Source: Aspidiotus rigidus
Lineage: Eukaryota > Arthropoda > Insecta > Hemiptera > Diaspididae
DNA: 64,000 nt
Reading direction: 5' to 3'
NCBI GenBank assembly: GCA_035079385.1
Contig: JAVHKY010000047.1
Span: 1,302,001 to 1,366,000, forward strand
A model generated the notes under the pieces. It was not told the origin of the DNA and made no database searches. It saw only the letters and a program-made list of their open reading frames with translations. Positions within the stretch are counted from its first letter, which is position 1, and each line of letters opens with the position of its first letter. The position numbers and the translations under genes were made by a program. Shown here piece by piece: positions 46,335 through 57,676 of this stretch.

Positions 46335-46829
46335 TAAACGTAGCTGAGCCTAGTTTGGCCTACTTATAAAGTAGCACAGGTCGAAATTTTACCAAATCCC
46401 TGAGTAAAGCCTATAGTCTATTGCAGGTTAGCTCTGCCATAGAGAATGTATAGTGTTTGTATAGACTATACTATACTATGTATGTTAGGCCTGGTATCGA
46501 GAAAGCCTAGTACACTGTTTGGTTTGGTTGACTTAGTATAAGGAAGGCAACGTTACAAGTTTTGTGACAATTTTCCAAGAGTAACCCGGCAATGAGAATA
46601 GAATTTTACGAAGTTTCAAGGTTTCATGACGGATTTTCGTGACAATTTACTTTACTTGATTAGTAATTCCAATCTTAAAAGCAAATAAAATACTAAAATC
46701 CTCCATCAAAAAAGGTCCTTTACGCGCTTCAATTGACGAAGTTGAAGAAACAGAGCCCGCAAGTAGCGAACGAGGTGAGTTGCTAGTTTCTTTTCGACTG
46801 ATTCTATAAATTCAATAAGGAAGGAAGAT

Positions 46830-47288
46830 GAGATTAAAATCTGAACGAAGAAAGGGGATGTACGACCCTGACATTCATCGCGATATCTGTTTTAACAGGG
46901 AACCTGTTTTATGGGGGGGCTTTTTGAGAAATTTGCCGTGCGCCGTGCGCCGTCCGCTGTCCAGCAAAAAACTTGGAAAAATTTCGACTCTCAAGCCATA
47001 TATGATAGGAGAGGGACTTAGAAAAATTTCGTATGTGATAGGAGGGTGAGGGGGGGAGACTTGGAAAAATTTCGACTCTCGAGCTATCATATATAGCTGG
47101 AGATTCGAGAAAAATTTCTCAAACTATATTATACTAGGCTTATAGTAGGGGTAGGCCTTCTTTATACTAGCTTTATCTAGGTCTAGGCTTCCTTGAATTT
47201 TCAATACCATATCCCTTTTGACTCATAAAACAGGTTCCCTGCGTTCCTCGTTTTCGTTTAACTTCGTTAAGGAAGCCGTCGTTTTTAG
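46830..47288 (-). repeat. GAAGTTAAACGAGG repeat (inverted copy) with 45-bp-type units
   Basis: 47,288 leftward on the minus strand reproduces the 31.63-kb repeat in order: ACGACGGCTTCCTTAACGAA, AACGCAGGGAACCTGTTTTA, CTAGTATAAAG segment, TAATATAGTTTGAGA. To its left, 46,900-47,100 carries GGGAACCTGTTTTATGGGGG, a (GTGCGCC)n-like stretch and three 45-bp-type units. Confidence 0.6.
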
Positions 47289-47289
47289 G

Positions 47290-48850
47290 TAATTTTCTAG
47301 TCAAAACCAAATGTGTACTATAAATGCGATTTATAAAATCGTATACTTAACTTTCATACAGTAAAATAACTCGATAATCGAAACAGGGAAAGGAGAAGTT
47401 TCTTAGTTGTACGTTTATTCGACTCGTTGTGCAAAATTTTGCACTTTTCAACTAAACTTTTTCAGCAGGGGAATTGTTCTATGTGCAATCTTGAGACTTG
47501 AAAATTGTTTACTTCCTAACCAGTGGACCTCTAAAAGAAATACGTTGATGAACGAAATGAGTATAATAAGAAAGAGGACTAAATCTACTAGAAATTATCA
47601 ACCTTAAATTTTTTTGTGGAGTTATTTCGATGTCGGAGAAAAAAAGAGGAGAAATTCGATCTCCTTCAATGGTGCGTGTGATTGATGCACGTGGATTAGG
47701 ATAGTAGATTTTTTAATATTGCGTGTAATCGATGAGCCTATAGCTTATCAAGGCTAGTGAACGATTATGTAACGCTAACGCATATTTGTTAGGTTGAAAG
47801 AAAGAGAGAAAGAGGGAGAAAGAATCATGAGCAGACAAAGGAAAAAAGTCGAAGAAAAAGCAGTGAAAATCCATTGTTCGGCAAAATCATTAGGAGAAAT
47901 CGTTATTTTTAAAGTCCCCGAAGTATTCTGCTAGGTCGCAACTTTGCTCAACAAAGGTGTTTGTTCTTAACTATAGGGCTACATTCTTTCATTGTTCCTA
48001 TAGACACACATACGTATACGACCCCTCCCTCATAAAGGCACCGAGAGGCCTGAGCAACATCTCTCGTAAAGTCGGGGGTGAAAAAAAAATACTTGTAAAA
48101 TAAAAGAAAATCGGAAAAAACGTGGAAGATAGAGAGTTTTGATCGCATAAACCGCACGTGCTCATTTTCAATATCATAAATTTCAGTATTTCAATTATCG
48201 CTCATAATTTCTGTTGCGCTCATCTTTCATGTGAAAATTCTTAGAATATGAACAACCAATCCACTGTTCTATTTCTTAGAAAGGTCAAAGGGCACAACGT
48301 GCACGTCAAACATCTTTGCACACGGTGTTTTTCTTGACACGAGCAATATAATTCTTCCCTTCTTATCTTTTACTTCGGTTCACTTATATCTTTATGATTT
48401 ATTCTGAGTTGTATCATGTTGTGCAAGCATTGAAGATTTCTCGAATGTTCAGCAAGAAAAGCGAAAAAAAAAGCGCGTTTTTGGGATCGAAATTTTCTAG
48501 ATACTTGCCATATTTCCGCCTCGACACTACCTCACTTACAAAATTCTAACTTTGGCAATATCATCATGCTAGAGAAATCGTGGTTTTTTTATAGTTCCCT
48601 AAAAAGAAGCGAGAAAAATAGCATCATCATACCGATAGCCCTAATGTTCCAATACAAATTTATGTCGTAATTGAGAAGCTCTAGTTGTTATTACATTGTC
48701 GTATTCAACGCGATAGTCTGCGTAAAATTCAAATAGACTGGTAGAAATTAGTGGAAATTAGCCCACCACACAGAAATTGATCCTTTTAGTGGTTTCAATT
48801 TTAGTCTTTATGCATAAAACGTGTCAGGAGAATTATTTTATTTTTACAAG
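47290..48850. other. Non-coding stretch, no recognisable gene
   Basis: No conserved domain or known repeat family seen. Short frames (47,407-47,607; 47,948-48,157) are unremarkable. Confidence 0.45.
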
Positions 48851-48854
48851 ACAA

Positions 48855-49010
48855 TTATATTAGGTTATATACACTAGGTTATATACGCGTGTACTAGACT
48901 AAGAGGAAACTAAGACGTATATGTCTTAGTGTTCGGTCTAACCTAGAGTATATTCGGCTTCCACTGAGCAGTGCGGGTATATACTAGGCTGTATAAATAA
49001 GTTCGGCTTC
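48855..49010. repeat. Small CTAGTATA-type repeat patch
   Basis: ATATTAGGTTATATACACTA repeats TATACTAGGCTGTATA-type words, a short relative of the larger blocks at 22.8, 40.8 and 45.7 kb. Confidence 0.4.
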
Positions 49011-49373
49011 TCCAAATGCCTAGAGACACGGAAATGATTCAATGCTTTTCCATGAGGGGGAGAAATTATAGCTTTTTTGTTTCTAAATAGTCATCAAGTT
49101 ACCCTATTAACACCAAATATTTCCTGTTTAACTGTAAAATATTGCCGGTGAGATAAATTTTCGAGCAATTACGTTTAACGGGCTCTGCCAGAGAAGTATG
49201 ATCCCCATAGCGAGTAAGTTAATTACAAGATTTCGCACACGTCTACTTTGACCATTGATTGTAATGATCCTGGACTTCAACCATGTGATTGTTCGAGAAT
49301 GAACGGTCTTTTATCCTTATACTTTCAATGATAAACTTTAAACCTTGCTTTTTGCTACAAAGTTTCTCTCCAA

Positions 49374-49386
49374 CTACAACGCTTGT
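49374..49386. repeat. Target duplication, left side of the composite Penelope insertion
   Basis: CTACAACGCTTGT here is repeated exactly at 53,088-53,100 on the far side of the Penelope-like composite. The first two bases may be shared with the element end, leaving at least 11 bp of true duplication. Confidence 0.75.
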
Positions 49387-50537
49387 GAATAAAATACTCG
49401 CGAAAAGTAAAGAGGAAGATACACGAACCGCAATAAAATTATACGACCAAGCGCTTTCGGCTAAACAGCCATTCTCAAGGTATAGATAGCGACTGAACCC
49501 AACACCAACAAGAACGAGTAACAACGGAAAGGAGGTCCGGAGTGAACCAGCGAGTCATCGAAATGTGAATCATCCTCATAGACTAATTCAATCAATCCCT
49601 CCTCAGGAATGTACCTGTTCAACACAGTAATGTCTTTGATATTTCGGTGACGATGAATTTCAATTTCTTCCAACGCTAAGCGCTCGAAATACGATTTTTC
49701 CCTGTGAAGGAGAGCTTCAGACCCCTCTTTGGGGCTATGATCACGTTCAATGAAATGGTCCGCAAACGCCGACTCGCCTACTTTTCTTTTTTCCCAGGCT
49801 TTCCTATGTTCATCAACTCTGATTTGGAATTGACGGCCAGTCATACCTATGTACACGCTAGGGCAATCGCTACAGGCCACTCTATAAGCACCCCCCCTCT
49901 CGGCCACCGGTATCGGATCTTTCAATTTGACCAACAGGCTCTTAACATCAGTATTAGTGCTATAAAACGCCGGTGGAAAACCAAAGGGACGGTGGACGCG
50001 GCTCAACTCCGAAGAAAACTTCCCCAGAAACGGCAGTCTAATCCACCGTTTACGCCTATCAAGGTGAAATTCACGGGGGAGGGAAGTTGTGGAATCGAGA
50101 CTTTTTCTCGTAAATCTCCTACGGACCATGAGGTCAATGTCCACCTTGACCTGATTCACTCTAGCCAAGTGCTTTATCGTCACGAGTTCTTTTTTAAAAA
50201 CAACCTCACTCAGAGGGATTTGAGTGAGTCGATAGACCAAGCTATTAAATGTAGCTATTTTATGGGCGAAAGATACGAAAGATGACCTGTGGATGGCAAT
50301 GTCGGTCGAGGTATTTTTCCGGTAAATACCGAATTCATGGACACTGTCAATGACAGATATGGTTAAGTCCAGAAAATTTATTGATGAACCACCAACTTCC
50401 AGAGTAAATTTGATGGAAGGGTGTAATCTATATAAATAAGCGAGAAACTCACTAAGGAGCTCCGCATTTCCGGTCCACGCGCACAATATGTCATCCACGT
50501 ACCTATACCAATAGAAAACGTGATTCAAAAACACCTT
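49387..50537 (-). mobile_element. Penelope-like element, 5'-truncated inverted copy
   Basis: A minus-strand 3' half of a Penelope-like retroelement. It begins (50,537) just before the RT catalytic YVDD region, includes the whole C-terminal RT and the GIY-YIG endonuclease, and ends with a partial ~67-bp terminal repeat (49,453-49,387) ending GCGAGTATTTTATTC. It is head-to-head with the longer plus-strand copy starting at 50,538, and close to identical to it over the shared part. Confidence 0.88.
49461..50534 (-). CDS. Penelope-like RT C-terminal part plus GIY-YIG endonuclease, intact frame
   Basis: An uninterrupted 357-codon frame. Residues ~8-22 contain YWYRYVDDILCAW, the RT catalytic motif with its two Asp; residues ~37-58 contain IKFTLEVGGSSINFLDLTIS, the next RT block. 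A basic linker (RRRFTRKSLDS, RRKRWIRLPFLGKF) leads to the GIY-YIG domain at ~215-300: GGAYRVACSDC, then VYIGMTGRQFQIRVDEHRKA with catalytic-type Arg and the downstream H...E residues (SAFADHFIERDH, then EKSYFERLALEEIEIH). Cys-x2-Cys before YIG matches Penelope-group enzymes. Reverse transcriptase makes cDNA from element RNA and the endonuclease nicks the target. The N-terminal RT fingers are missing, so this protein cannot be a working RT by itself. It keeps 16 codons (NIKDITVLNRYIPEEG region) missing from the plus-strand copy. Confidence 0.88.
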   Translation of the reverse strand: MFLNHVFYWYRYVDDILCAWTGNAELLSEFLAYLYRLHPSIKFTLEVGGSSINFLDLTISVIDSVHEFGIYRKNTSTDIAIHRSSFVSFAHKIATFNSLVYRLTQIPLSEVVFKKELVTIKHLARVNQVKVDIDLMVRRRFTRKSLDSTTSLPREFHLDRRKRWIRLPFLGKFSSELSRVHRPFGFPPAFYSTNTDVKSLLVKLKDPIPVAERGGAYRVACSDCPSVYIGMTGRQFQIRVDEHRKAWEKRKVGESAFADHFIERDHSPKEGSEALLHREKSYFERLALEEIEIHRHRNIKDITVLNRYIPEEGLIELVYEDDSHFDDSLVHSGPPFRCYSFLLVLGSVAIYTLRMAV

Positions 50538-50643
50538 CGCTTGGTCGTATAATTTTATTGCGGTTCGTGTATCTTCCTCTTTACTCTTCGCGAGTATTTA
50601 ATTCATAATGAATGACCGTAAACTTGAAAAACGGATTGCTTCT
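50538..50643 (+). repeat. 5' pseudo-LTR of the plus-strand Penelope copy
   Basis: From CGCTTGGTCGTATAATTTTA to GAAAAACGGATTGCTTCT; repeated at 52,984-53,089 with a few differences and, inverted and truncated, at 49,387-49,453. It contains the start of the first open frame (MNDRKLEKRIAS). Confidence 0.8.
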
Positions 50644-52901
50644 TTTAATGGTGCTGATACGGCATATTTAACGTTTTTGTCCAGAAAGTTCCGAACCCAT
50701 CGTGTCTCGTATTCGTCTCATATTTGGTTCCTTCGTAAATGCCTCCAGTTCGATTTGAGGCCAAATTTTGTGAAGTTTCATTTTCATTCCGATAATGATT
50801 CAACAACCAAGAAGTTGGAAAATTTCGTGACAAAGAAATGGATTCGCACTGAGTTGAGGAGGTGGTATGGTTCACTTAATGTAACCACTAGGCTCAACCT
50901 CCAAGTGCACTCTCGGCAAAAATCGGAAACTTATCTCCCTTCTGAGCTCTAAGGTTAGGGATGAAGAATTAGATCTCGATGACGATTATATTATCCAACA
51001 TTTCTAGCCGCGTGTCATAAATTATAGCAAAACGGAGTTTAACCGTTATGAGTCGACACTTCTGGAGAAGGGATTGAAATTCGCCCTCCCCCCTCTAAAA
51101 AATCAGGAGACTTTAGCTAATGTTGTAGCTGATTTAGCAGTAAAAATCGGGACAGGCGTAAATACCCAGAAAAAATGTGCCGAAATGGTGCGCAATACCC
51201 CCTCCCTTGCATAAGTGATGCAGGGAGGTGACTTGATCTTGGGTTTGAGGAGGAAGATTAGGGAGGAAAAGTTGGTGATTACAAAAGCTGACAAAGGGAA
51301 TGCTGTCGTAGTGATGGACAAGGCTTCCTATGTGTCTAAGGTTTACGAGGTGCTTGGCCAATGTGGGGCCAAGGAGGACTCTCTCTTTGATTTCCCAAAA
51401 TTCGTTAAAGAGGCTAGAAAACTTATTAATGGTAGTGAGGTGATCATTAAGAGCCCCGCTGTAAAGAGAGCTATTTTGGAACCGAATCCAGTCCCTCCCC
51501 TCCTTTACGGATTGCCGAAGGTACACAAAGAAAATGTACCGATGCGGCCGGTTGTTTCGTTCGTTTCCTCCCCCACCTACTCCCTCGCCAAGTTCCTGGA
51601 CAGATGGTTCAAAGCTCGTGTGGAGGTGGAATCTTCCTATCCTGGCTGAAAAATTGAAGGACACATACCTTCCTCCAGGTTCAATTTTGTGCTTGTTTGA
51701 TATCGTTGGGCTCTTTCCCAATATCCCAAATAGGTAAATTGCTTGGGGAATTTGGTACTCCTCATAATGAATTTGGCGAATTTTTTGACCTGTTGAACGC
51801 CTGTTGGGCACCTAATTTTTGTAAGTTTGATGGTAAATATTTTGAGTTCCCTGAGGAGGTAGGGTTCCCCATAGGTTCCACCTTGGGTTCCCTCATTTCG
51901 GAAGTCTTTATGTCCAAATTTGAGGTTGACCTGTTTTCTTCGGGCCAGGTGTTTGTGAATCACGTTTTCTATTGGCATAGGTACGTGGATGACATATTGT
52001 GCGCGTGGACCGGAAATGCGGAGCTCCTTAGTGAGTTTCTCGCTTATGTAAATAGATTATACCCTTCCATCAAATTTACTCTGGAAGTTGGTGGTTCATC
52101 AATAAATTTTCTGGACTTAACCATATCTGTCATTGACGGTGTCCATGAATTCGGTATTTACCGGAAAAATACCTCGACCGACATTGCCATCCACAGGTCA
52201 TCTTTCATACCTTTCGCCCATAAAATAGCTACATTTAATAGCTTGGTCTATCGACTCACTCAAATCCCTCTGAGTGAGGTTGCTTTCAAAAAAGAACTCG
52301 TGACGATAAAGCACTTGGCTAGAGTGAATCAGGTCAAGGTGGACATTGACCTCATGGTCCGTAGGAGATTTACGAGAAAAAGTCTCGATTCCACAACTCC
52401 CCTCCCCCGTGAATTGCACCTTGATAGGCGTAAACGGTGGATTAGGCTGCCGTTTCTGGGGAAGTTTTCTTCGGAGTTGAGCCGCGTCCTCCGTCCCTTC
52501 GGTTTTCGACCGGCGTTTTATAGCAATCATTTTTTTAAGAGCCTGTTGGTCAAATTGAAAGATCCGATACCGGTGGCCGAGAGGGGGGTGTTGATAGGGT
52601 GGTCTGTGGCAATTGCCCTAGCGTGTACATAGGTATGACTGGCCGTCAACTCCAAATCAGAGTTGATGAACACAGGAAAGCCTGGGAAAAAAGAAAAGTA
52701 GGCGAGTCGGCGTTTGCGGACCATTTCATTGAACCTGATCATAGCCCCAAAGAGGGGTCTGAAGCTCTCCTTCACAGGGAAAAATCGTATTTCAAGCGCT
52801 TAGCGTTGGAAGAAATTGAAATTCATCGTCACCGAAATAGATTGATTGAATTAGTCTATGAGGATGATTCACATTTCGATGACTCGCTGGTTCAATCCTG
52901 A
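50608..52901 (+). pseudogene. Penelope-like RT / GIY-YIG gene, disrupted
   Basis: Pieces in order: N-terminal domain 50,608-50,952 (MNDRKLEKRIAS...); a stop-broken segment 50,940-51,215 with STLLEKGLKFALPPLKNQ, a signature just upstream of RT in Penelope elements; RT fingers 51,215-51,649 with LVITKADKGNAVVVMDK, PPLLYGLPKVHKENVPMRPV and SPTYSLAKFLDRWF; catalytic block A LCLFDIVGLFPNIP in another frame (51,690-51,735); then 51,740-52,632 with GFPIGSTLGSLISEVFMSKF, YVDDILCAWTGN and FTLEVGGSSINFLDLTI. The GIY-YIG part 52,599-52,901 reads CGNCPSVYIGMTGRQLQIRV. At least four frame changes or stops, plus an in-frame deletion near 52,837 relative to the inverted copy. The first catalytic Asp is present (FDIV) where relatives have FDVVSLFTNIP. 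Confidence 0.88.
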
Positions 52902-52983
52902 CCTCGTTTCCGTTGTTACTCGTTCTTGTTGGTGTTGGGTTCAGTCGCTTTCTATACCTTGAGAATGGCTGTTTAGCCAAAAG

Positions 52984-53089
52984 CGCTTGGTCGTATAATT
53001 TTATTGCGGTTCATGTATCTTCCTCTTTACTCTTCGCGAGTATTTTATTCAGAATGAATGACCGTAGACTTGAAAAACGGATTGCTTCT
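52984..53089 (+). repeat. 3' pseudo-LTR of the plus-strand Penelope copy
   Basis: Same ~106-bp segment as at 50,538-50,643 (CGCTTGGTCGTATAATTTTA ... CGGATTGCTTCT). Immediately followed by ACAACGCTTGT, the target duplication. Confidence 0.8.
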
Positions 53090-53100
53090 ACAACGCTTGT
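53088..53100. repeat. Target duplication, right side of the composite Penelope insertion
   Basis: CTACAACGCTTGT, an exact match to 49,374-49,386. Confidence 0.75.
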
Positions 53101-53124
53101 ATTAGTTTTTGAACGACCCCATAC

Positions 53125-53400
53125 ACTTTCACACACTTATATTCTTTTGCACAGATGGAAGTAGTTCACGAAAAACTCAACCCCAATCCGGACAAGCCGG
53201 CGGAGCAATTTTATTACTATATAAACTACTCCAGCCCCAACCCTCCTTTTATCATGGTACATACCTTGAAGAGAGTAATAAGATCATTACAATTTTGCGA
53301 AGTCCACATTGAGCCGGGAAGGAAAACTCATGCTGAAGGCTATACAAAATTGTTGTCTCCTATAAGCTAAACATCCGTGTCTACTTTGCTTCTCTTCTTT
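53125..53400 (+). pseudogene. Possible RNase H fragment of a retroelement
   Basis: A plus-strand frame reads FCTDGSSSRKTQPQSGQAGG then AILLLYKLLQPQPSFYHG and TYLEESNKIITI, reminiscent of the start of an RNase H domain (TDGS...GaGgai...E). A shifted frame continues with CEVHIEPGRKTHAEG. It sits directly right of the Penelope target duplication, so the Penelope composite probably inserted beside or into it. No RT is seen. Short and frameshifted. Confidence 0.35.
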
Positions 53401-53819
53401 CTCCATTTCCCACAGCTTCTTCATCGTTTTTCTAGTACAAGTCTGAGTCGTCTCCTCGTAGTTCCGGTGGTCATCCATCCGTATATAGTGGAAGTTCTCT
53501 CCGGAAAAATTTGCTGTGATTTTATTTTTGCCGGGCAAATTATATTTCTCGTATAGTCTTCGTCAACATCTCTCTTTGGCATAGTCGTCAATCAATAATC
53601 ACGATAATACTGCACGAAGTTTGTTTATAATTATACTCGTACCTTACATGAAAATATTGCGTAAAATTTCGTCGTTTATTTGCAATTATGCCTCGATGCT
53701 GCTGTGTCCCAGGATGTTGACGAGAGAAAAAGTCTGGTTGATCGAATATATCTGAATTTCTTAGTTGTGTATCATTAATCTGACTGGGAACTGCGGCGTG
53801 TCTTTGCATTTTGGATGTT

Positions 53820-54480
53820 AAGAGGCAAAGAGGAACCAAATCTCTCAGGTTCCAAATCTGAGTGAAACAAGAAGACGCGGATCTCTTGGTTTCCAGAGCT
53901 TGATAAAGAAAAAAATCTTCATCTCTTAAGGGTATGCTCTACCTAGTCACTCACATACACAAAATACATGTGTATAACACAATGTCGTTCTCACAAATAA
54001 CTCTATGAATAATGCTCAGAATTTTTCAAAACATCGGGTAATTTTTTATTCTTGAAGTTGAGGAATATAAGTTACGACTGATTACTTAACAGCTCGCAAA
54101 ATGTTCCGAGAACTCGTCAGGAAACGTTCAAAGTTACGTCTAAAATAGCCATCTTTAAATCGTCGAATATCAATCAAGGAATGAAATTAGTTTGTACGTA
54201 TAAACCAATTAGCCGCATATTTCTGAGCTTCATCTACAAAAATAGGTATGCAGTTTCGAGATATTTGATGCACTATTGAATTAAAGTACACCATTTTGTA
54301 AGTGTTTATGTGTTAGTGACTAGGTAGAGCATACCCTTAAGCTCTAGCAGAGAGATCCCGGTAGAAAAAGAAGCTTCGGATCGTTCGGAAAAAAAAAGAG
54401 AAAAAAAATAAAATGAATTACCGTTATCTAAATGGAACCAAGAGACCCGGATACTGAAGCGCATGGCTACTCAGTCTTGT
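53820..54480 (+). repeat. Dispersed repeat 'ACCAAATCTCTCAGGTTCC', copy interrupted by a MITE
   Basis: 53,830-53,925 (ACCAAATCTCTCAGGTTCCA, GATCTGAGTG-type words, CGCGGATCTCTTGG) and 54,341-54,470 (AGAGATCCCG ... GGAACCAAGAGACCCGGATA) are the two halves of a repeat whose uninterrupted relative lies at 55,320-55,570. The TTAA MITE sits between the halves. Confidence 0.6.
53926..54340. mobile_element. TTAA-flanked MITE, copy 1 (GGGTATGCTCTACC ends)
   Basis: TTAA at 53,926-53,929 and 54,337-54,340 flank inverted ends GGGTATGCTCTACCTAGTCA (left) and its exact inverse on the right. About 407 bp, no ORF. Shares interior blocks with copy 2 at 27.8 kb. TTAA duplications are typical of piggyBac-superfamily insertion; the superfamily assignment is inference. 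Confidence 0.8.
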
Positions 54481-54484
54481 TTTC

Positions 54485-57400
54485 AGTGCACTAAACCTTA
54501 TAAAATTCAATATAAACTCCAATAATTGAGGTGTCTGTTGCGTGTATGAAAGAAAAAAAAAAAAAAAAAAAAAAACTGACACCAAAAGTGCCTAAAGAAG
54601 AATTTTTCTCATTTAAATTTCCTTTCTGCTAGTGAGAAAAAAGAAAAAAAAAAAGAAAGAATGCTTCGGAAAGGGGTTTTCAGATGTTTTCAAACTGAAT
54701 ATCAAACTTCTTCATACGTAATGCTGATACTTCAAGCTTCATTTGTATTTTGATCAATATTCTCGTAGTAGGTTTTAATTTGAACGAGGGTAAATTATAT
54801 ACATAATATGATGAACATAGACTAACTTTTTTCAGCAAATTTTTCAAAGTGAAAAAATTCGATCAGGTATTGCTTCTAATTAATGGGAACTGTTCCTTTG
54901 GGAAGCCGAGAGCTTTTCTCACTCGGGAAGAAAAGAAAGCAAAAAAAAAAATTTGTTACTTCACTGAAGATTTGCAATATACAGATTGTACTCAAAGATA
55001 TTATTTTTGCACAGCATTAATCAAATTGGTGCGTAGTCCTAGCGAGTTCAATTTTTTCTTCGTATTTTCCAAATGTTCATTGTCTTCGAATACGTTTCTT
55101 CTTCTCGATACCTCAATAATGATAATAATATAGGTATACCTATACTGCATGTATTCTGTGATCGTGAAGACTGATGCTATTATACTTTTTGTTTGGTTAT
55201 TATTATATCAATTTCTTTAATTGTCTATATTATCATTATTATTATGATTGTGGTATTATTTTCGTTATACCTGAAGGCCCGCATATTACGATTATTTGTG
55301 GGAATACGAGTACTTCAGAATTTCGGATCTTGACAGACAAAAAGTAACCAAATCTCTCAGGTTCCAGATCTGAGTGGAACAAGAGAATGCGGATTTTTAA
55401 TTTTCAGATATCGACGTAGAAAGAATCTGGTTCTCTTGAACTCTAGGTCTCAGGAGGAACAAAAAAGTTCCGCAGATCTTTTGGTAATCTGGTTATCGAA
55501 AAAGTAGATGAATTTCCTGTATAGAAAAGGATCAAGAGACTCGGATACTGATGTGTATGACGAATTAATCTCTCTCTTTTTTCTCTGTTTTTCTATGTTT
55601 TCTCGGAAAATATAAATTCAATGCGTGAACCTGTATGAAGACGATAACAATTAGGTATGGTTAAGCTACTGGGATTTCCTGAGGTAAGTATAGGAAATCT
55701 AAAAATGAAGTTTTTATGTTTACATAAGTTACTCATTATATTTTCATTATTATTGTCTTGATTCTCATTTAATGAAATGACTACTGATCACGAAAAAAGT
55801 GAAATTTAAAGTACGGATACAAAATCTGTAGCATTTGTTTTGGATATTTTCCGAAACTCTGAAAATTTAAGGGATAATAAAATCCAAAAAATGAGTTCGT
55901 TCTTTTTAACAGCATATCTACGATACCGTATAAGTTGAAAATTACTTTGAATGCGCTAGATATATTTCGTTTTTTATTTTCAAGTATCGAAAATTTTATT
56001 TATGCTAAGTTTCGAATACGCTAGGTACCTACACAGATCGTTATCTTCCGATAGAAAATGTACCTACATAAGTTATCATATTAATTCATTAATCTTCATG
56101 AAAAGAAAATTATGAAGTATGAAAATATTTCGATCTTAAACTGTTGACATCATTTCATATTGAAATGCAGTATTTCCGATGTATAATTAATACAAGTAAG
56201 TATAAATAATTAAATGCGTTACAAAATTCAAGTACTTCCCTAATAAATTTGAAAAAAAAAAAAAAGAACTTCTATACAATTTACTGCACTGTCTACAAAA
56301 GTATCAATGAACAGTAAAACGAAAAAACTGCTTCAAAAGGTTTTTGAACCTGTACAAAAAAAATCAATAAAATTCTATTTTTCTACTTGTATCATTTTTT
56401 CATGAGTTGGAAATATTCTCATGGTCAGACACGAATTGTTAAATTTTATTGAAGCAAACGATATCTTCAAAACTGGCAGGTTCATTTCAATCAATTCAAG
56501 TAAGTTTATTTATTCTTATCTACAGGAACCATCATTGTCAAGCTAATAGCCCTAGAGTAGCTTTAAAGCTTGTAAAAAAAAAAAATAATAAAAAAGGAAC
56601 CATCATTGCAAAATTATTCATATTTCATACTCAATCGTAAGCCTATGCTCTTCTAACAGCGATAAGAAAACTAAATTTTCTTGAAACAACTGTTACCGGA
56701 GAATCTATTAATTAGGAACAAGTATACAATGAGAAAAATAAATTAACGACGATGCAACTCAAGTCAAATCAACCGATTGAAAGAGAAAAATTTCTTCACG
56801 AGCTTCAGGTTGTTATCTTTTGGCTCTCAAACTTGAACTGTAGTCGAAGCGACGGAGCCAAAATTTAGTCTTTGTTTTTGGAACAGCATCATATAATATC
56901 TGAATTGTACACTTGTCACGTGGGATTGAATCACTAAAAAGAGAGAAAAAATTAATTGAGGGAGAAAAAATATAGCGATCTTTGTCTACAAAAGAGTTTA
57001 AGAATCCTATCACTCACTTTCCTAATTGTCAGCTTTAAAGTAAAAACATTGTTAGGATATACGTACGATAACTACCTACTCATTATTTAAAACAATATAT
57101 TTGTTGGTTGAAAACTACAGAATAGTCTGAAGTGCGTAGAAAAAATCACGACGGCGTCGATATTCAAGAGAATAAAACAGTCGATTAACCGTAGCCCGCA
57201 AAGCCTTGTTCCTTTCAAAAGCCAGAAAACAACCGCCAACACACCGATCCAATTGTTTAAAACTGGAGGGAACTTCGGCTAACTTGGTAAATAATTTGTG
57301 TCCTCAAAACGCCCGTGAGACTAATCACCCATTTCAAGTACTTGAAGTATCCTCATTTATCCCGATTGAAAGTTTCATGAAACCTCCTCCACCAATCAGA

Positions 57401-57640
57401 GCCCAGAGATTCAGAGGATTCAATTCTGTAATTGACATCCTCACAGTGTCCTCATTATATGTCTTTATAAAAGAACCCCCATTGTATCCTCATTACATCC
57501 TCACCCCGTTCTCAGAGAAGAACCCTCTTTGTATCTTCATTATATCCTCATCACGTTCTCATACAAGAATCCCAATTATATCCTCATATGTGGTCTGTCA
57601 CCTCCCACTTTGAGGTCATACTTCTTTTACAGAACAACTC
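54485..57640. other. Mostly non-coding stretch; one dispersed repeat copy
   Basis: 55,320-55,570 is the uninterrupted relative of the repeat at 53.8-54.5 kb. A poly-A run of about 22 lies at 54,551-54,572. 57,330-57,600 has scattered TATCCTCAT words (see the mirrored block at 63.3 kb). The 135-codon frame at 57,206-57,613 is driven by these words. No gene recognised. Confidence 0.45.
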
Positions 57641-57676
57641 AAGACTTTTGTATCAATATGTGGAAATAAATACAAT

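Larger units (their letters stand above)
50538..53087 (+). mobile_element. Penelope-like element, near full-length plus-strand copy with pseudo-LTRs
   Basis: Starts at CGCTTGGTCGTATAATTTTA (50,538) and ends in a second copy of the same ~106-bp segment (52,984-53,089); such direct terminal repeats are the pseudo-LTRs of Penelope-like elements. Between them lie N-terminal, RT and GIY-YIG regions in the expected order but broken by stops and frameshifts. With the inverted partial copy it forms one insertion bounded by a 13-bp repeat. Confidence 0.88.
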
